64,000 nt of DNA from Propionivibrio sp. (GCA_016705685.1 JADJLB010000010.1:336001-400000); one strand, 5' to 3'; positions 20,514 to 30,192 are shown, counted from the first letter of the stretch. A program made the numbers and translations. Notes: generated by a model from the letters alone, not told the origin.

Positions 20514-21145
20514 TGAAACCGCGTATCAAGATCTGCGGCTTGACCAGGGAGGAAGATGTGCAGGCCGCCGTCGAGGCCGGCGCCGACGCGATCGGCCTGG
20601 TCTTCTATCCGCCGAGCCCGCGCTATGTCTCTGTGCAAACCGCGGCCGAACTGACGCGCGCGGCCCCCCCTTTCGTGACCATCGTCGGACTTTTCGTCAA
20701 TGCCGACCCGAAGCAAGTCAACGAAACCCTAGCGAATGTGCCGATTCACCTGCTGCAGTTTCACGGCGACGAGGATGAAAGCTATTGCCGGCAGTTTGCT
20801 CGACCCTACATGAAAGCGGCCCGCGTAAAGCCGGGGCTGGATTTGGTACAATACGCGGCTGGGTTTCCTTCCGCACAGGCCATTCTTCTCGATGCCTACG
20901 CTGAAGGTTACGGTGGTAGCGGCCAGGTATTTGACTGGACGCTGATTCCCCCCGCGTTGGATAAGCCGATCATTCTTTCCGGTGGCCTGGATGCGGGAAA
21001 TGTCAGCGAAGCAATTGGACGCGTGCGACCGGCAGCGGTCGATGTTTCGTCGGGGGTTGAAGCGTCCAAGGGCATCAAGGATGCAGAAAAGATTCGCGCC
21101 TTTGTGGCCGCCGTACGTGCGGCGGGATTGATGCCGACCGATTGA
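20513..21145 (+). CDS. trpF: Phosphoribosylanthranilate isomerase TrpF
   Basis: A 210-residue TIM-barrel enzyme converting N-(5-phosphoribosyl)anthranilate to CdRP in tryptophan synthesis. The N-terminal [14 protein letters not shown] motif supplies the catalytic Cys. The Asp acid is expected in the late [15 protein letters not shown] / FDWTLI regions, and phosphate-binding glycines are in LSGGLDAGN. It is intact and at family length. It overlaps truA by one base and is followed by trpB and trpA. Confidence 0.95.
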   Translation: MKPRIKICGLTREEDVQAAVEAGADAIGLVFYPPSPRYVSVQTAAELTRAAPPFVTIVGLFVNADPKQVNETLANVPIHLLQFHGDEDESYCRQFARPYMKAARVKPGLDLVQYAAGFPSAQAILLDAYAEGYGGSGQVFDWTLIPPALDKPIILSGGLDAGNVSEAIGRVRPAAVDVSSGVEASKGIKDAEKIRAFVAAVRAAGLMPTD

Positions 21146-21189
21146 TTCAGGAACGCCGAACGAGACCCAAGTTCGGATGAGGAACACCG

Positions 21190-21255
21190 ATGCGCAAGAG
21201 TTCTGGTGGTCGTACTCGCAACTGCTGGCGACGCTACTTTGCCAACCATGCCTGA
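21190..21255 (+). CDS. Possible 21-residue peptide between trpF and trpB
   Basis: A short frame MRKSSGGRTRNCWRRYFANHA preceded by GAGGAACACCG at ribosome-site spacing. It is rich in Arg and has one Trp. It could be a chance frame or a small leader upstream of trpB. It is not a classic Trp-rich attenuator, and no clear terminator hairpin follows. Weakly supported. Confidence 0.15.
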   Translation: MRKSSGGRTRNCWRRYFANHA

Positions 21256-21315
21256 GGCAGCCGATAGCTTTTATCGTCTGCGTGCATTCACGTGCAAATA
21301 ACTCAAGGAGAGATC

Positions 21316-22522
21316 ATGGTTGCCCCCCGCTATAACCTGCCCGACACGCTGGGCCACTTTGGCCCGTATGGCGGCACATTCGTTGCCGAAACGCTGATTC
21401 CCGCGCTTGAAGAGCTGAAAGAGGCCTACGCGCAAGCGCAGCATGACCCGCTGTTCAATGCCGAATTCGAGTACGACCTCAAGCATTACGTGGGTCGTCC
21501 GAGCCCCATCTACCACGCCAAACGTTGGTCTGATCGCCTCGGCGGAGCGCAAATCCATCTGAAGCGCGAAGACTTGAACCATACCGGGGCGCACAAGATC
21601 AACAACTGCATCGGCCAGGCCATTCTGGCCCGGCGCATGGGCAAGCCGCGCGTCATCGCCGAAACCGGCGCCGGCCAGCACGGCGTCGCCACGGCTACCG
21701 TGGCCGCACGCTACGGCATGGAGTGCGTGGTTTATATGGGTTCCGAGGACATCAGGCGGCAAGCCGCCAACGTCTACCGGATGAAATTGCTCGGGGCGAC
21801 CGTCGTTCCCGTCACCAGCGGTTCAAAGACGTTGAAAGACGCGCTGAACGAAGCGATGCGCGATTGGGTGACAAACATCGCCAACACCTTCTACATCATC
21901 GGTACGGTCGCTGGTCCGCACCCCTATCCGATGATGGTGCGCGATTTCCAGTCGGTGATCGGCCGGGAAGCCATCGGCCAGATGCAGGAGCAGCATGGCC
22001 GCCAGCCCGACGCCCTGATCGCCTGCGTCGGCGGTGGCTCAAACGCCATGGGGATTTTCTATCCCTATATTCCTCTTGAAGGCGTTCGTCTGATTGGCGT
22101 CGAAGCCGCCGGCGAAGGCATCGAAAGCGGCCACCACGCAGCGTCGCTGACAGCCGGGCGCCCCGGCGTACTGCACGGCAACCGGACGTATCTGCTCCAG
22201 GACGAAAACGGCCAGATCATCGAGACGCATTCGATTTCGGCCGGCCTCGATTACCCGGGCGTCGGCCCGGAACACGCCTGGCTCAAGGATTCCGGGACGC
22301 GCCGAATACGTCACCATCACCGACGCCGAAGCCCTGCAGGCCTTTCACGATCTATGCCGTCTGGAAGGCATCATCCCGGCACTCGAATCGAGCCATGCCC
22401 TCGCCTATGCCGCCAAGCTCGCGCCGTCCTTGCCCAAAGACCAGATCCTGCTGGTCAACCTTTCCGGCCGGGGCGACAAGGACATGCACACCGTCGCCGA
22501 TAAATCGGGCATTCAATTCTGA
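21316..22522 (+). CDS. trpB: Tryptophan synthase beta chain TrpB (one-base frameshift)
   Basis: PLP enzyme that condenses indole with serine as part of the TrpA2B2 complex. The ATG at 21316 follows AAGGAG. The PLP lysine is in HTGAHKINN, and [10 protein letters not shown] and the glycine loop [10 protein letters not shown] are present. The frame is correct up to KDSG (about 22296), where one extra base (A at 22297) shifts it. Removing that base restores [19 protein letters not shown] through to [20 protein letters not shown] and the stop at 22522, giving a normal 401-residue protein. Uncorrected, the frame ends at 22503 with a nonsense tail. One of many single-base indels in this part of the window. 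Confidence 0.88.
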
Positions 22523-22532
22523 GGATCGGCAC

Positions 22533-23349
22533 ATGTCAAAAATTCAAGCCACATTCGAGCGCCTGCAGGCGCAAGGGCGCCAGGCGCTGATCCCGTTCAT
22601 TACCGCCGGCGACCCCGACCCGGCGCTGACTGTCCCCTTGATGCACACCCTGGTCGAGGCCGGTGCCGACATCATCGAGCTTGGCGTTCCGTTTTCCGAC
22701 CCAATGGCCGATGGGCCGACCATCCAACGCGCCTCGGAACGCGCCTTGCTCAAAGGCGTCAGCCTGAGACAGGTGCTCGGCATGGTGGCCAATTTCCGTG
22801 CCGACAACAACGAGACGCCGGTCGTGCTGATGGGCTATGCCAACCCCATCGAGTCGATGGGTATCGACGACTTCGCGGCAACCGCCTTCGATGCCGGCGT
22901 CGATGGCGTGCTGGTCGTCGATTACCCGCCGGAAGAAGGCGCCGCGTTCGCCCACGCGATGCATGCCAATGCCCTGGACCCGATCTTCCTGCTCGCGCCA
23001 ACCTCGACGGCGGCCCGCATTTCCCAGGTCGCGGCGCTGGCCAGCGGCTATGTCTATTACGTATCGCTCAAAGGCGTGACCGGCTCTACCGCGCTCGACG
23101 TAGACGCCGTCGCCGCGCGCATCCCCGGAAATACGCTCGGCTACCGGCATTCCGGTCGGCGTCGGCTTCGGTATCCGCGATGCGGCAACGGCCGCTGCGG
23201 TCGCCCGTATCGCCGATGCGGTCGTCGTCGGCAGCCGCATCGTCGAAACGATCGAACAGTCGACGCCGGAAAACGTCTGCGCGAATGTTCATGCCTTCGT
23301 CTCGGAACTTCGCCGGGGAATCGACGGCGGAAAAGGACAGCACGGCTGA
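22533..23349 (+). CDS. trpA: Tryptophan synthase alpha chain TrpA (one-base frameshift)
   Basis: TIM-barrel lyase that cleaves indole-3-glycerol phosphate to indole for TrpB. The catalytic Glu is in [17 protein letters not shown], and the catalytic Asp is in the [19 protein letters not shown] region. The frame breaks at about 23126, where an extra G lies in CCCCGGAA. Deleting it restores [20 protein letters not shown] and a stop at 23349, giving 271 residues, the family length. The start lies 10 bp after the corrected trpB stop. Confidence 0.88.
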
Positions 23350-23376
23350 TCCAGGCGCTACCGTTAAAGGAATGTC

Positions 23377-24247
23377 ATGAGTTGGTTGACCAAGCTGTTA
23401 CCGCCAAAGATCAAGCGGAATGCCTCCGGAATAGCCCGCAAGTCCAGCCTGCCTGAGGGGTTGTGGAGCAAGTGCCCGTCCTGCGAAGCCGTGCTGTACG
23501 CCACCGATCTGGAAAAGAACGCCAGCGTCTGCCCCAAGTGTGGGTTCCACAACCGGGTAATGCGCGGGCTCGGATCGATCTTCTACTCGATCCCGAGGGG
23601 CGCCAGGAAATCGGCGCCGAAGTCTTGCCGGTCGATTCGCTGAGGTTCAAGGACAGCCGCCGCTATACCGAACGTTTGCTCGATGCGACGGAGAGCACCG
23701 GCGAAAGCGACGCGCTGGTCGTCATGCAGGAGCACTCAACACCTTGCCTGTGGTGGTGGCGGCGTTTGAATTCGACTTCATGGGCGGATCGATGGGCTCG
23801 GTACTCGGCGAATGCTTCGTTCGCGGTGTGCAGGTGGCGGTCGAGAGCAATTTGTTGTTCCTTTGTGTCGCCGTGTCCGGCGGCGCCCGCATGCAGGAAG
23901 GCCTGTTCTCGCTGATGCAAATGGCAAAAACGTCGGCCGCTTTGACCAGGCTCTCGGAAGCCAGACTGCCGTTTGTGTCGATCCTCACCGATCCGACGAT
24001 GGGCGGCGTTTCAGCCTCCTTTGCCTTCATCGGTGATGTCGTCATTGCCGAACCCGGTGCGCTGATCGGCTTTGCCGGCCCGCGCGTTATCGAGCAGACG
24101 GTACGCCAGGTCTTGCCGGAAGGTTTCCAGCGCGCCGAATTCCTGTTGGAGAAAGGCGCCATCGACATGATCGTCGACCGCCGCGAAATGAAAGACAAGC
24201 TGGCGCAGATTCTGACCATTCTGCAGAAACTGCCGGCCGTAGCCTGA
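23377..24247 (+). CDS. accD: Acetyl-CoA carboxylase carboxyltransferase beta subunit AccD (two frameshifts)
   Basis: Zinc-finger subunit of the carboxyltransferase that makes malonyl-CoA. The N-terminal zinc ribbon is [24 protein letters not shown] in two C-x-x-C pairs. Two single-base deletions break the frame, near 23558 (GTAATG for GTCAATG) and near 23730 (one G lost before AGCACTC). With both restored the gene is 290 codons, the family length. The 3' part from 23708 recurs at 27518-28056. Compared with that copy this one has R-to-C, P-to-L and A-to-V changes, the last inside the otherwise conserved ASGGARMQ motif. accD is essential in bacteria, so a working gene must exist. Confidence 0.85.
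23708..24247 (+). repeat. Direct repeat, copy 1: accD 3' portion
   Basis: About 540 bp repeated almost exactly at 27518-28056 in the same orientation, with an insert of about 3.3 kb between. I count eight T-versus-C differences between roughly 23749 and 23874, then near identity to the end apart from two single-base indels and a few changes in the last 60 bp. Recombination between the copies would delete the MNT/HEPN/IS unit. Confidence 0.9.
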
Positions 24248-24587
24248 AGGCGAACGTCATTGTCGATGCGCAGGAGCATGACGATCTGGCGTTCCCGCGC
24301 ATGGCCGACGTTGCAGCGATTGTTTCCGGATCAAGCCGCCTGGGTGGCCTATCTTTGGGATGCTCGGTCGAGCAACGAGTTCATCCGTGGCTACTGTGGA
24401 TCACCCGGCAAACAGAATCGCCCTGCCAATCGACACGGCGTTGGTCGGTACCGCCAATGCAGCCACGCGGCATACTGACCGGAAGGGATTTTGTCGATGA
24501 CGAAAGTGTACGAAGTCACCCCGTCCAACTGAGGTTTCTAGGATTATTTCGTGCTTATATCTGAATTGATCGTGCTAAACTTTGGAC
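24248..24587. other. Unassigned segment between accD and the MNT gene
   Basis: 340 bp without a gene I can name. A plus-strand reading from the accD stop gives ANVIVDAQEHDDLAFPRMA and, in other frames, weak protein-like stretches, so it may be a frameshifted remnant. A similar peptide ([14 protein letters not shown]) can be read near 27390-27430, after the HEPN gene. The A/T-rich part at 24535-24585 probably holds the promoter of the nucleotidyltransferase gene. Confidence 0.35.
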
Positions 24588-25176
24588 ATGTCGATTGCGA
24601 ATGCTCTCTTTCCGATAGCCAGTCGCGAGTCCTGCTATGCCTTTTGGCCAGCCGGATCGGCGTTTCCATTTGAGCGAACTAAGACGCCTCACCCGACTTG
24701 GAAGTGCGTCCTTGCAACGAGAATTGAATCGTCTTGCTGGCGCCGGGCTAGTAACTACGGAACACATCGGGAACTTGCGATGCTTCCAGGCGAACCCTGC
24801 CAGCCCGGTATTCGGCGAGTTGAAGTCGCTGATCCGCAAGACACTCGGGATCGAACCATTACTTCGAGAGGCACTGACGCAATTACAGCCCAAGCTTCAA
24901 GCTGCCTTGATCTACGGTTCGATTGCCAAACAAACGGATACTGCACAAAGTGACATCGATCTGATGCTGATCGGCACAGACCTGTCATTGAATCTCGTCC
25001 TGGAATTGCTCATACCGACCGAAAATCAGCTTGGGAGAAAGATCAACCCGACCTGCTACACGCCATCCGAATTTGAACGACGCCGCGCTGAACCCGATTC
25101 ATTCGTCAACCGGATTCTGGCCCAACCCGTCATCCCTTTGATTGGGCAGATTGATGGGCCTTCAATCGCTGGATAA
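24588..25176 (+). CDS. MNT-type nucleotidyltransferase with N-terminal winged helix (frameshifted start)
   Basis: Probable antitoxin of an MNT/HEPN pair; in characterised members the enzyme AMPylates and silences its HEPN partner. The C-terminal half has the minimal nucleotidyltransferase motif GSIAKQTDTAQSDIDLML, with the G-S and D-x-D residues intact. The first 70 residues are a winged-helix segment (FHLSELRRLTRLGSASLQREL), so it may also bind DNA. A clean frame exists only from 24637; the true start looks like the ATG at 24588 (MSIANALFPIASR). Two one-base deletions near 24633 and 24644 would restore RRVLLCLFGQPDRRFH and give 196 residues. The end overlaps the HEPN gene start by 23 bp. Confidence 0.75.
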
Positions 25177-25189
25177 CCTGGTACGTATC

Positions 25190-25209
25190 GGCCCAGACCG
25201 TGTGAAAAC
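25190..25209 (+). repeat. Left IS end: GGCC target duplication plus terminal inverted repeat
   Basis: GGCC at 25190-25193 is the target duplication. The element then starts CAGACCGTGTGAAAAC, which matches the reverse complement of the right end (CAGACCGTGTGGAAAC) at 15 of 16 bases. Confidence 0.88.
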
Positions 25210-26875
25210 CTTGACGACCACCCCTGGTTCATGATATGATGTACGCATATAGTGAATTGGGGGGCTGTGATGAAGCGATTCATTCAAGGTGAATGCCGAA
25301 CCCAGAGCACACTCCTCCCTGAACAACTTGACGACTATGTTTCGGATACTAATCCGGTGCGGGTCGTTGATGTCTTCGTCGATGAACTGGATTTAGGCAA
25401 ACTGGGGTTTGAAGGCGTTGAACCGGCGGCCACCGGTCGGCCCGCTTACCATCCTGCCAGTCTTCTGAAGATCTACATTTACGGCTACCTGAACCGGGTC
25501 CAGTCTAGCCGGCGGCTTGAGAAGGAAGCCCAGCGCAATGTTGAACTGATGTGGCTGACCGGCCGACTGATGCCGGACTTCAAGACCATCGCCGATTTCC
25601 GCAAGGACAACGGCAAGGCCATTCGTCGTGTCTGTCGCCAGTTCGTGGTGCTGTGCCAGGAGCTTGGCCTGTTCTCCGAAGCGCTGGTCGCGATCGATGG
25701 CAGCAAGTTCAAGGCCGTCAATAATCGGGACCGGAACTTCACCAGCGCCAAGTTGCAACGCCGAATGAAGGAAATCGAAGCGAGCATCAGTCGCTACCTG
25801 AGCGACCTCGACACCGCTGATCGGCAGGAACCTACTGTAGCCAAGGTCAGGACTGAACGGCTGCAAGACAAGATCGCCGCGTTGAAAGAGCAGATGAAGG
25901 CGCTCAAGGAGATCGAGGTCCAACTCGAAGCGACGCCGGATAAACAGATTTCCTGACCGACCCCGATGCCCGCTCGATGAAGACCCGAGGCACCGGCATC
26001 GTGGGCTACAACGTCCAGACAGCCGTCGATGCGAAGAATCATCTCATCGTTGCGCACGAGGTGACAAACATCGGCATCGACCGAGATCAGCTGACCTCAA
26101 TGGCGAAGCTTGCACGCGATGCGATGGGTACCGACGACATTACGGCGATTGCGGATCGGGGTTACTTCAAGAGCGAGGAAATCCTTGCCTGCGATGAAGC
26201 TGGAATCACCGTGATCGTTCCGAAGTCCACCACCTCCAGTGCGAAGGCTGATGGACGATTCGACAAGGCAGACTTCATCTACGATGCCGAGAAGAATGAA
26301 TACCGCTGCCCTGCCGGGCAGCAGCTTATCTGGCGGTGCTCAAGCATTGAGCGAGGGCTCAAGCTACACCGCTACTGGAGTTCGCACTGCCAGCAGTGTG
26401 CGATCAAGGACAAATGCACTCCCAGCACCGAAAGACGCATTACCCGTTGGGAGAATGAAGATGTGCTCGATGCCATGCAAGCCCGCCTGGATCAAGCGCC
26501 TGAAAGTATGCGCATTCGGCGCCAGACGGTGGAACATCCCTTCGGGACGCTCAAGCTATGGATGGGCAGCGCACATTTCCTGACGAAGACCCTGAAGCGG
26601 GTCAGTACAGAAATGAGCCTCCACGTTCTCGCCTATAACCTCAAGCGAGTCATGAAGATTCTTGGACCCACGGTTCTGATGGCGGAGATGAGGGGCTAAG
26701 GCCCTTTATGTCGTCGTCAATCTGGCCACGTACCACTTGATAGAGCATTTTCTTGAAGCAATACCATCTCATGGACAAAAAAACGCGCCTGCCCTGAAGC
26801 CCTTAGCGAAGCAGGAAGGCATATAGACGCAGAAATTGACGGTGCGCTCAACTTCTTGCGTTTCCACACGGTCTG
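25194..26875 (+). mobile_element. IS1182-family insertion sequence (1682 bp)
   Basis: Ends defined by 16-bp imperfect terminal inverted repeats and a 4-bp palindromic target duplication GGCC on each side. The interrupted HEPN reading frame is exactly restored when the element and one GGCC are removed, which fixes both boundaries. It carries one transposase gene on the plus strand, with about 175 bp of non-coding sequence before the right end. The family call rests on the transposase type (long N-terminal domain, DDE motifs and LTDPDARSMKTRGTG segment). Confidence 0.92.
25270..26699 (+). CDS. IS1182-family transposase (one-base frameshift)
   Basis: DDE transposase with start ATG at 25270 (MKRFIQGE). 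The N-terminal DNA-binding part is followed by the first catalytic Asp in ALVAIDGSKF, a coiled region (residues 150-220), the second Asp in IADRGYFKSEEI, four cysteines before and after RYWSSHCQQCAIKDKC, and the catalytic Glu in RQTVEHPFGTLK. A missing C near 25953 (TTTCCTGACC for TTTCCCTGACC) breaks the frame between DKQIS and LTDPDARSMKTRG. Restoring it gives 476 residues. This family does not normally use programmed frameshifting, so the break is a mutation or a sequence error. Confidence 0.9.
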
Positions 26876-26879
26876 GGCC
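26860..26879 (+). repeat. Right IS end: terminal inverted repeat plus GGCC target duplication
   Basis: GTTTCCACACGGTCTG at 26860-26875 is the inverted copy of the left end, and GGCC at 26876-26879 repeats the target site. Confidence 0.88.
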
Positions 26880-27265
26880 AGCTCAAGACTGAACCTCGGA
26901 ATATTGTCGAGGTGACCAGAATGCTCGGCATGGCGCGTACTCGCCTTGAAGATTCTCGTCTTGAGAATCTCTCTCTCGAAGGCCGTTTTACCAGCGCATA
27001 CAACGCCGCCCATGCGGCATCGCTGGCAGCGCTGCGATGGCATGGCTATCGCAGCGAGAATCGATTTACTGTCTTTCAATGCTTGGTGCATACCTTGAAT
27101 TGGCCGCCCAGCCGTTGGCGCGTATTGGATACGGCGCATCACAAAAGAAATCTTGCCGAATACGAAGGGTTTCTGGAAATCGAAGAGTCCACTGTCGCAG
27201 AGATGTGCGATCTGCTTCCTGGTCTGATCGACGATGTGCAACGACTGATAAATTCCGCGCCGTAG

Positions 27266-27517
27266 CTTCGTTGCCGATCTACCTTGAGAATCGGGCCACG
27301 CCGTGGCAATGGAAGGCCTCATCGATTTACGTGAACTTATCCGGTCGCCTCCCAGACCCACTGCCGGAAACATCCAGAGGAGTCAGGTGAGCTTGGGGCG
27401 AACATGGTCATCGACGTGCTGGAGCATGATGTTCTGGTGTGAGCCTAACCGACCGGCCTGCGTTCATTTTCCGGCGGGTCCGCCAGGAAGCTGGCGGGCG
27501 TCGCTTGACACACGGAT
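27266..27517. other. Unassigned segment between HEPN gene and second accD copy
   Basis: 250 bp without a recognisable gene. A plus-strand frame here runs into the accD fragment but shows no family features. Around 27390-27430 it can be read as [14 protein letters not shown], resembling a peptide read just after the first accD copy, which hints that the repeated unit may once have been larger. Confidence 0.3.
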
Positions 27518-28056
27518 CGACGCCCTGGTCGTCGTGCGGGGAGCACTCAACACCTTGCCCGTGGTGGTGGCGGCGTTTGAATTCGACTTCATGGGCGGAT
27601 CGATGGGCTCGGTACTCGGCGAACGCTTCGTTCGCGGTGTGCAGGCGGCGGTCGAGAGCAATCTGCCGTTCCTCTGCGTCGCCGCGTCCGGCGGCGCCCG
27701 CATGCAGGAAGGCCTGTTCTCGCTGATGCAAATGGCAAAACGTCGGCCGCTTTGACCAGGCCTCGGAAGCCAGACTGCCGTTTGTGTCGATCCTCACCGA
27801 TCCGACGATGGGCGGCGTTTCAGCCTCCTTTGCCTTCATCGGTGATGTCGTCATTGCCGAACCCGGTGCGCTGATCGGCTTTGCCGGCCCGCGCGTTATC
27901 GAGCAGACGGTACGCCAGGTCTTGCCGGAAGGTTTCCAGCGCGCCGAATTCCTGTTGGAGAAAGGCGCCATCGACATGATCGTCGACCGCCGCGAAATGA
28001 AGGACAAGCTGGCGCAGATTCTGACCATGCTGCAGAAACTGCCGGCTGTACCTTGA
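27518..28056 (+). pseudogene. Duplicate 3' fragment of accD
   Basis: Encodes the C-terminal 180 or so residues of AccD ([23 protein letters not shown] through KLPAVP) without a start codon, zinc ribbon or ribosome site. Two one-base deletions also break it, near 27740 (one A lost in GCAAAACG) and near 27762 (CAGGCCTCGG for CAGGCTCTCGG). At the central differences this copy keeps the residues usual for AccD ([17 protein letters not shown]), whereas the copy fused to the accD 5' end does not. It is thus either the displaced original 3' end or a less mutated duplicate. Confidence 0.88.
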
Positions 28057-28213
28057 GGGGTTCTTATCGCTGACGGAGTTAGGATTCTGCCCCTATTAGG
28101 CCACTTCCGGAAGATTGCGAGTTGGCATAAAGCTGCCGTTCGGGCGTACTAGGTGTATGCTGGCGCGCTATATCTATATTTCCTTCTTTTCTGCATTTCT
28201 CGACCACAGCATC

Positions 28214-29167
28214 ATGCCCATTCCCGACTACCAAACCCTAATGCTCCCTTTGCTGAAACTTGCGAGAGATAAGCAAGAGCATCGATTTCGAGATGCAATT
28301 GAGCATCTTGCCTCAGAGTTCAAGCTTACAGATGATGAGCGGGGCACAATGCTACCCAGCGGAACGGCGCCGGTATTCGACAATCGCGTGGGGTGGGCAC
28401 GAACCTATCTCAAACAGGCAGCTTTGCTGGAGTCGCACAAACGGGGCGTTTTTTGCATAACCCGAGAGGCTTTGAACTCCTGTCGGCGAACCCAAGTCGG
28501 ATTGACAACTCGACGCTTGAACGATTTCCGGAATACTTGGCTTTTAGGCTCCGTAGAAACGAAGAAGGGCCGCCAGGCGACGTTCCTCAAACCAGAGCAA
28601 TGCCTGGACGAGTAGCCCGCTCCACCAATACAGCGCCGGACTCCACGCCGGAAGAGCTTTTTCTCAGGCCTACCAACGCCTGCGTAGCAATCTGGAAGCT
28701 GAACTTCTTGAGCAAGTCAAATCGTCTTCACCGGCTTTCTTCGAGCGTCTCGTCATCGACCTTCTAGTGGCAATGGGGTATGGTGGTTTCGTCAGGACGC
28801 CGGACGGGCGATTGGAAGAAGTGGAGACGGAGGAATCGACGGAATCATCAAAGAAGACAAACTTGGCTTAGACGTCATATATATACAAGCAAAGCGTTGG
28901 GAGGGTACCGTCGGTCAGTCCTGAAATCCAGAAATTCGCTGGTGCGCTGCAGGGACAACGTGCGAGCAAGGGAGTCTTCATTACAACTTCCGGATTTTCA
29001 AAAGAGGCTGAGGAGTATTCTGCGGTTATTTCGTCAAAAGTTATTCTTATCACGGGCGAACTTCTTGCCACGTTGATGGTTGATCACAACGTGGGCGCGT
29101 TTCTCCAGTGAGCAAGTTTGAATTGAAACGCATCGACTCAGACTATTTCGAAGGCGAGAATGTGTAA
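28214..29167 (+). pseudogene. mrr: Mrr-type restriction endonuclease (multiple frameshifts)
   Basis: A methylation-dependent type IV restriction enzyme of the Mrr family, recoverable only by joining frames. The N-terminal Mrr_N winged helix reads MPIPDYQTLMLPLLKLARDK to GFELLSANPSRID; a helical linker is SQAYQRLRSNLEAELLEQV; the C-terminal nuclease reads SPAFFERLVIDLLVAMGYGG, GDGGIDGIIKEDKLGLD, VIYIQAKRW, then FAGALQGQRASKGVFITTSGFS and KRIDSDYFEGENV. Catalytic Asp and the Q-A-K form of the ExK motif are present. I place single-base changes near 28459, 28660, 28789, 28912 (insertion) and 29099; correcting them gives 318 residues. It sits in an islet visibly richer in A/T than its surroundings. 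Confidence 0.85.
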
Positions 29168-29261
29168 CACTCAGTCAGACATTCGCTATGAGGCACTTCC
29201 CCTCGAGAGCGAAAGTGGGGGGACACCTGTTCGTTAGCCATTATCCTGACGGCTGATCACA

Positions 29262-30192
29262 ATGAACAACGCCCTGAATGCGACCCCTTGCTCTTGCTCG
29301 TCAGAAATTCGACGAGCTTACGCATCTGGTTTCGCTGGATGAATTGCAGACCTTTCGACTTGGGGACGATGCAGCGGAGGCGCATCGAGGTGCCACTTGG
29401 GTCGCTAAACAAAGAACTGAGCACGATCGAGCGCGAGCTACGAGTTGATGCAGAGGTTCCTGTCACGCAGCTTGCCGCGTCGCATATCAAGTTCTTCCGC
29501 GAACACCTGGAACCGAATGCGCGAGTGCTTCGTCGAGCGTACTGGGAATGCACCGGCCTCCGCGATCTCATTGAGTCGCTTGATGAGTACGAGCCAAACC
29601 ATCCCTGCCGCTCGGTCAAAGAGGCGATTGCGTGGGGCTTAGAGCGATGGGGCGACATGCTCGATGACGATGAACTGGAAGATTGGCAATCTCGCGGCTT
29701 CGCCATCGACGCGGCGATTGAAGCGATTGAATTACCGTGGTTTGAGCCCGATCGCTGGTTGGAAAACATGCTCCTACTTCAGCCCGTGCTACTGGACAGG
29801 CCACCACAACATGTTCGAGACCATATTCGATATCGTCTCTCAGAGATTTATCGCGCCTTCACGTTTGGTCTATGGATGTCGTCCATTGCACTATGCAGAT
29901 CACTGCTTGAGTATTCGCTGAAAGATACAGCACTGCAATGTGGTATTGAAAGGGCGAAAGTTGGCAGTCGCGGCGAGTTAGAAGACAAGTCAATGAAGGA
30001 ACTTAGCGATGAATTCTCCGAGCAATTCCCCGCTTAGCTTCGCGCTTGAGCAAGTGAGGATGCAGGCAATCGAATCATGCACGCAAAAAGCATGACGTCG
30101 TGGCGTACCCAAAGGTCTTGCGCGAAGATGCTTTGGGGTGCATTCGCTCAATACGGCAGTCATTGGAAACCATCTATACGCGTACCTCATGA
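29262..30192 (+). pseudogene. DUF4145/HEPN-like protein of unknown function (frameshifted)
   Basis: The longest clean stretch runs to a stop at 30037 and includes ELSTIERELRVDAEVPVTQLA, RRAYWECTGLRDLIESLDEY and RAFTFGLWMSSIALCRSLLE. Beyond that stop, after small frame changes, SKVEDAGNRIMHAKKHDVV and YPKVLREDALGCIRSIRQSLE continue to a stop at 30192. The pattern of a helical R-S-L-L-E segment followed by an A-G-N-x-x-x-H motif is that of DUF4145-like HEPN relatives often found beside restriction genes. A likely start is the ATG at 29262, with about six one-base indels overall. The family call is tentative; no function is claimed. Confidence 0.55.

Larger units (their letters stand above)
25154..27265 (+). 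pseudogene. HEPN-domain protein gene split by an IS1182-type insertion
   Basis: Removing 25194-26879 (element plus one GGCC) joins MGLQSLDNLVRIG directly to QLKTEPRNIVEVTRML and gives one uninterrupted 141-residue frame ending at 27265. The protein carries the segments RFTSAYNAAHAASLAALRWHGYR and HHKRNLAEYEGFLE typical of HEPN partners of MNT nucleotidyltransferases, which in known systems act as RNases. As it stands only 13 codons precede the element, so no functional toxin is expected. The rest, 26880-27265, has no indels. Confidence 0.85.

Noticed and set aside
22290-22522. trpB as a true pseudogene
   Set aside because: A single-base correction restores a perfect family C-terminus, and neighbours show the same error type; a local consensus problem is more likely, though not proven.
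25930-25990. Programmed -1 frameshift in the transposase
   Set aside because: IS1182-type transposases are made from one frame, and the same kind of one-base loss occurs in many unrelated genes nearby.
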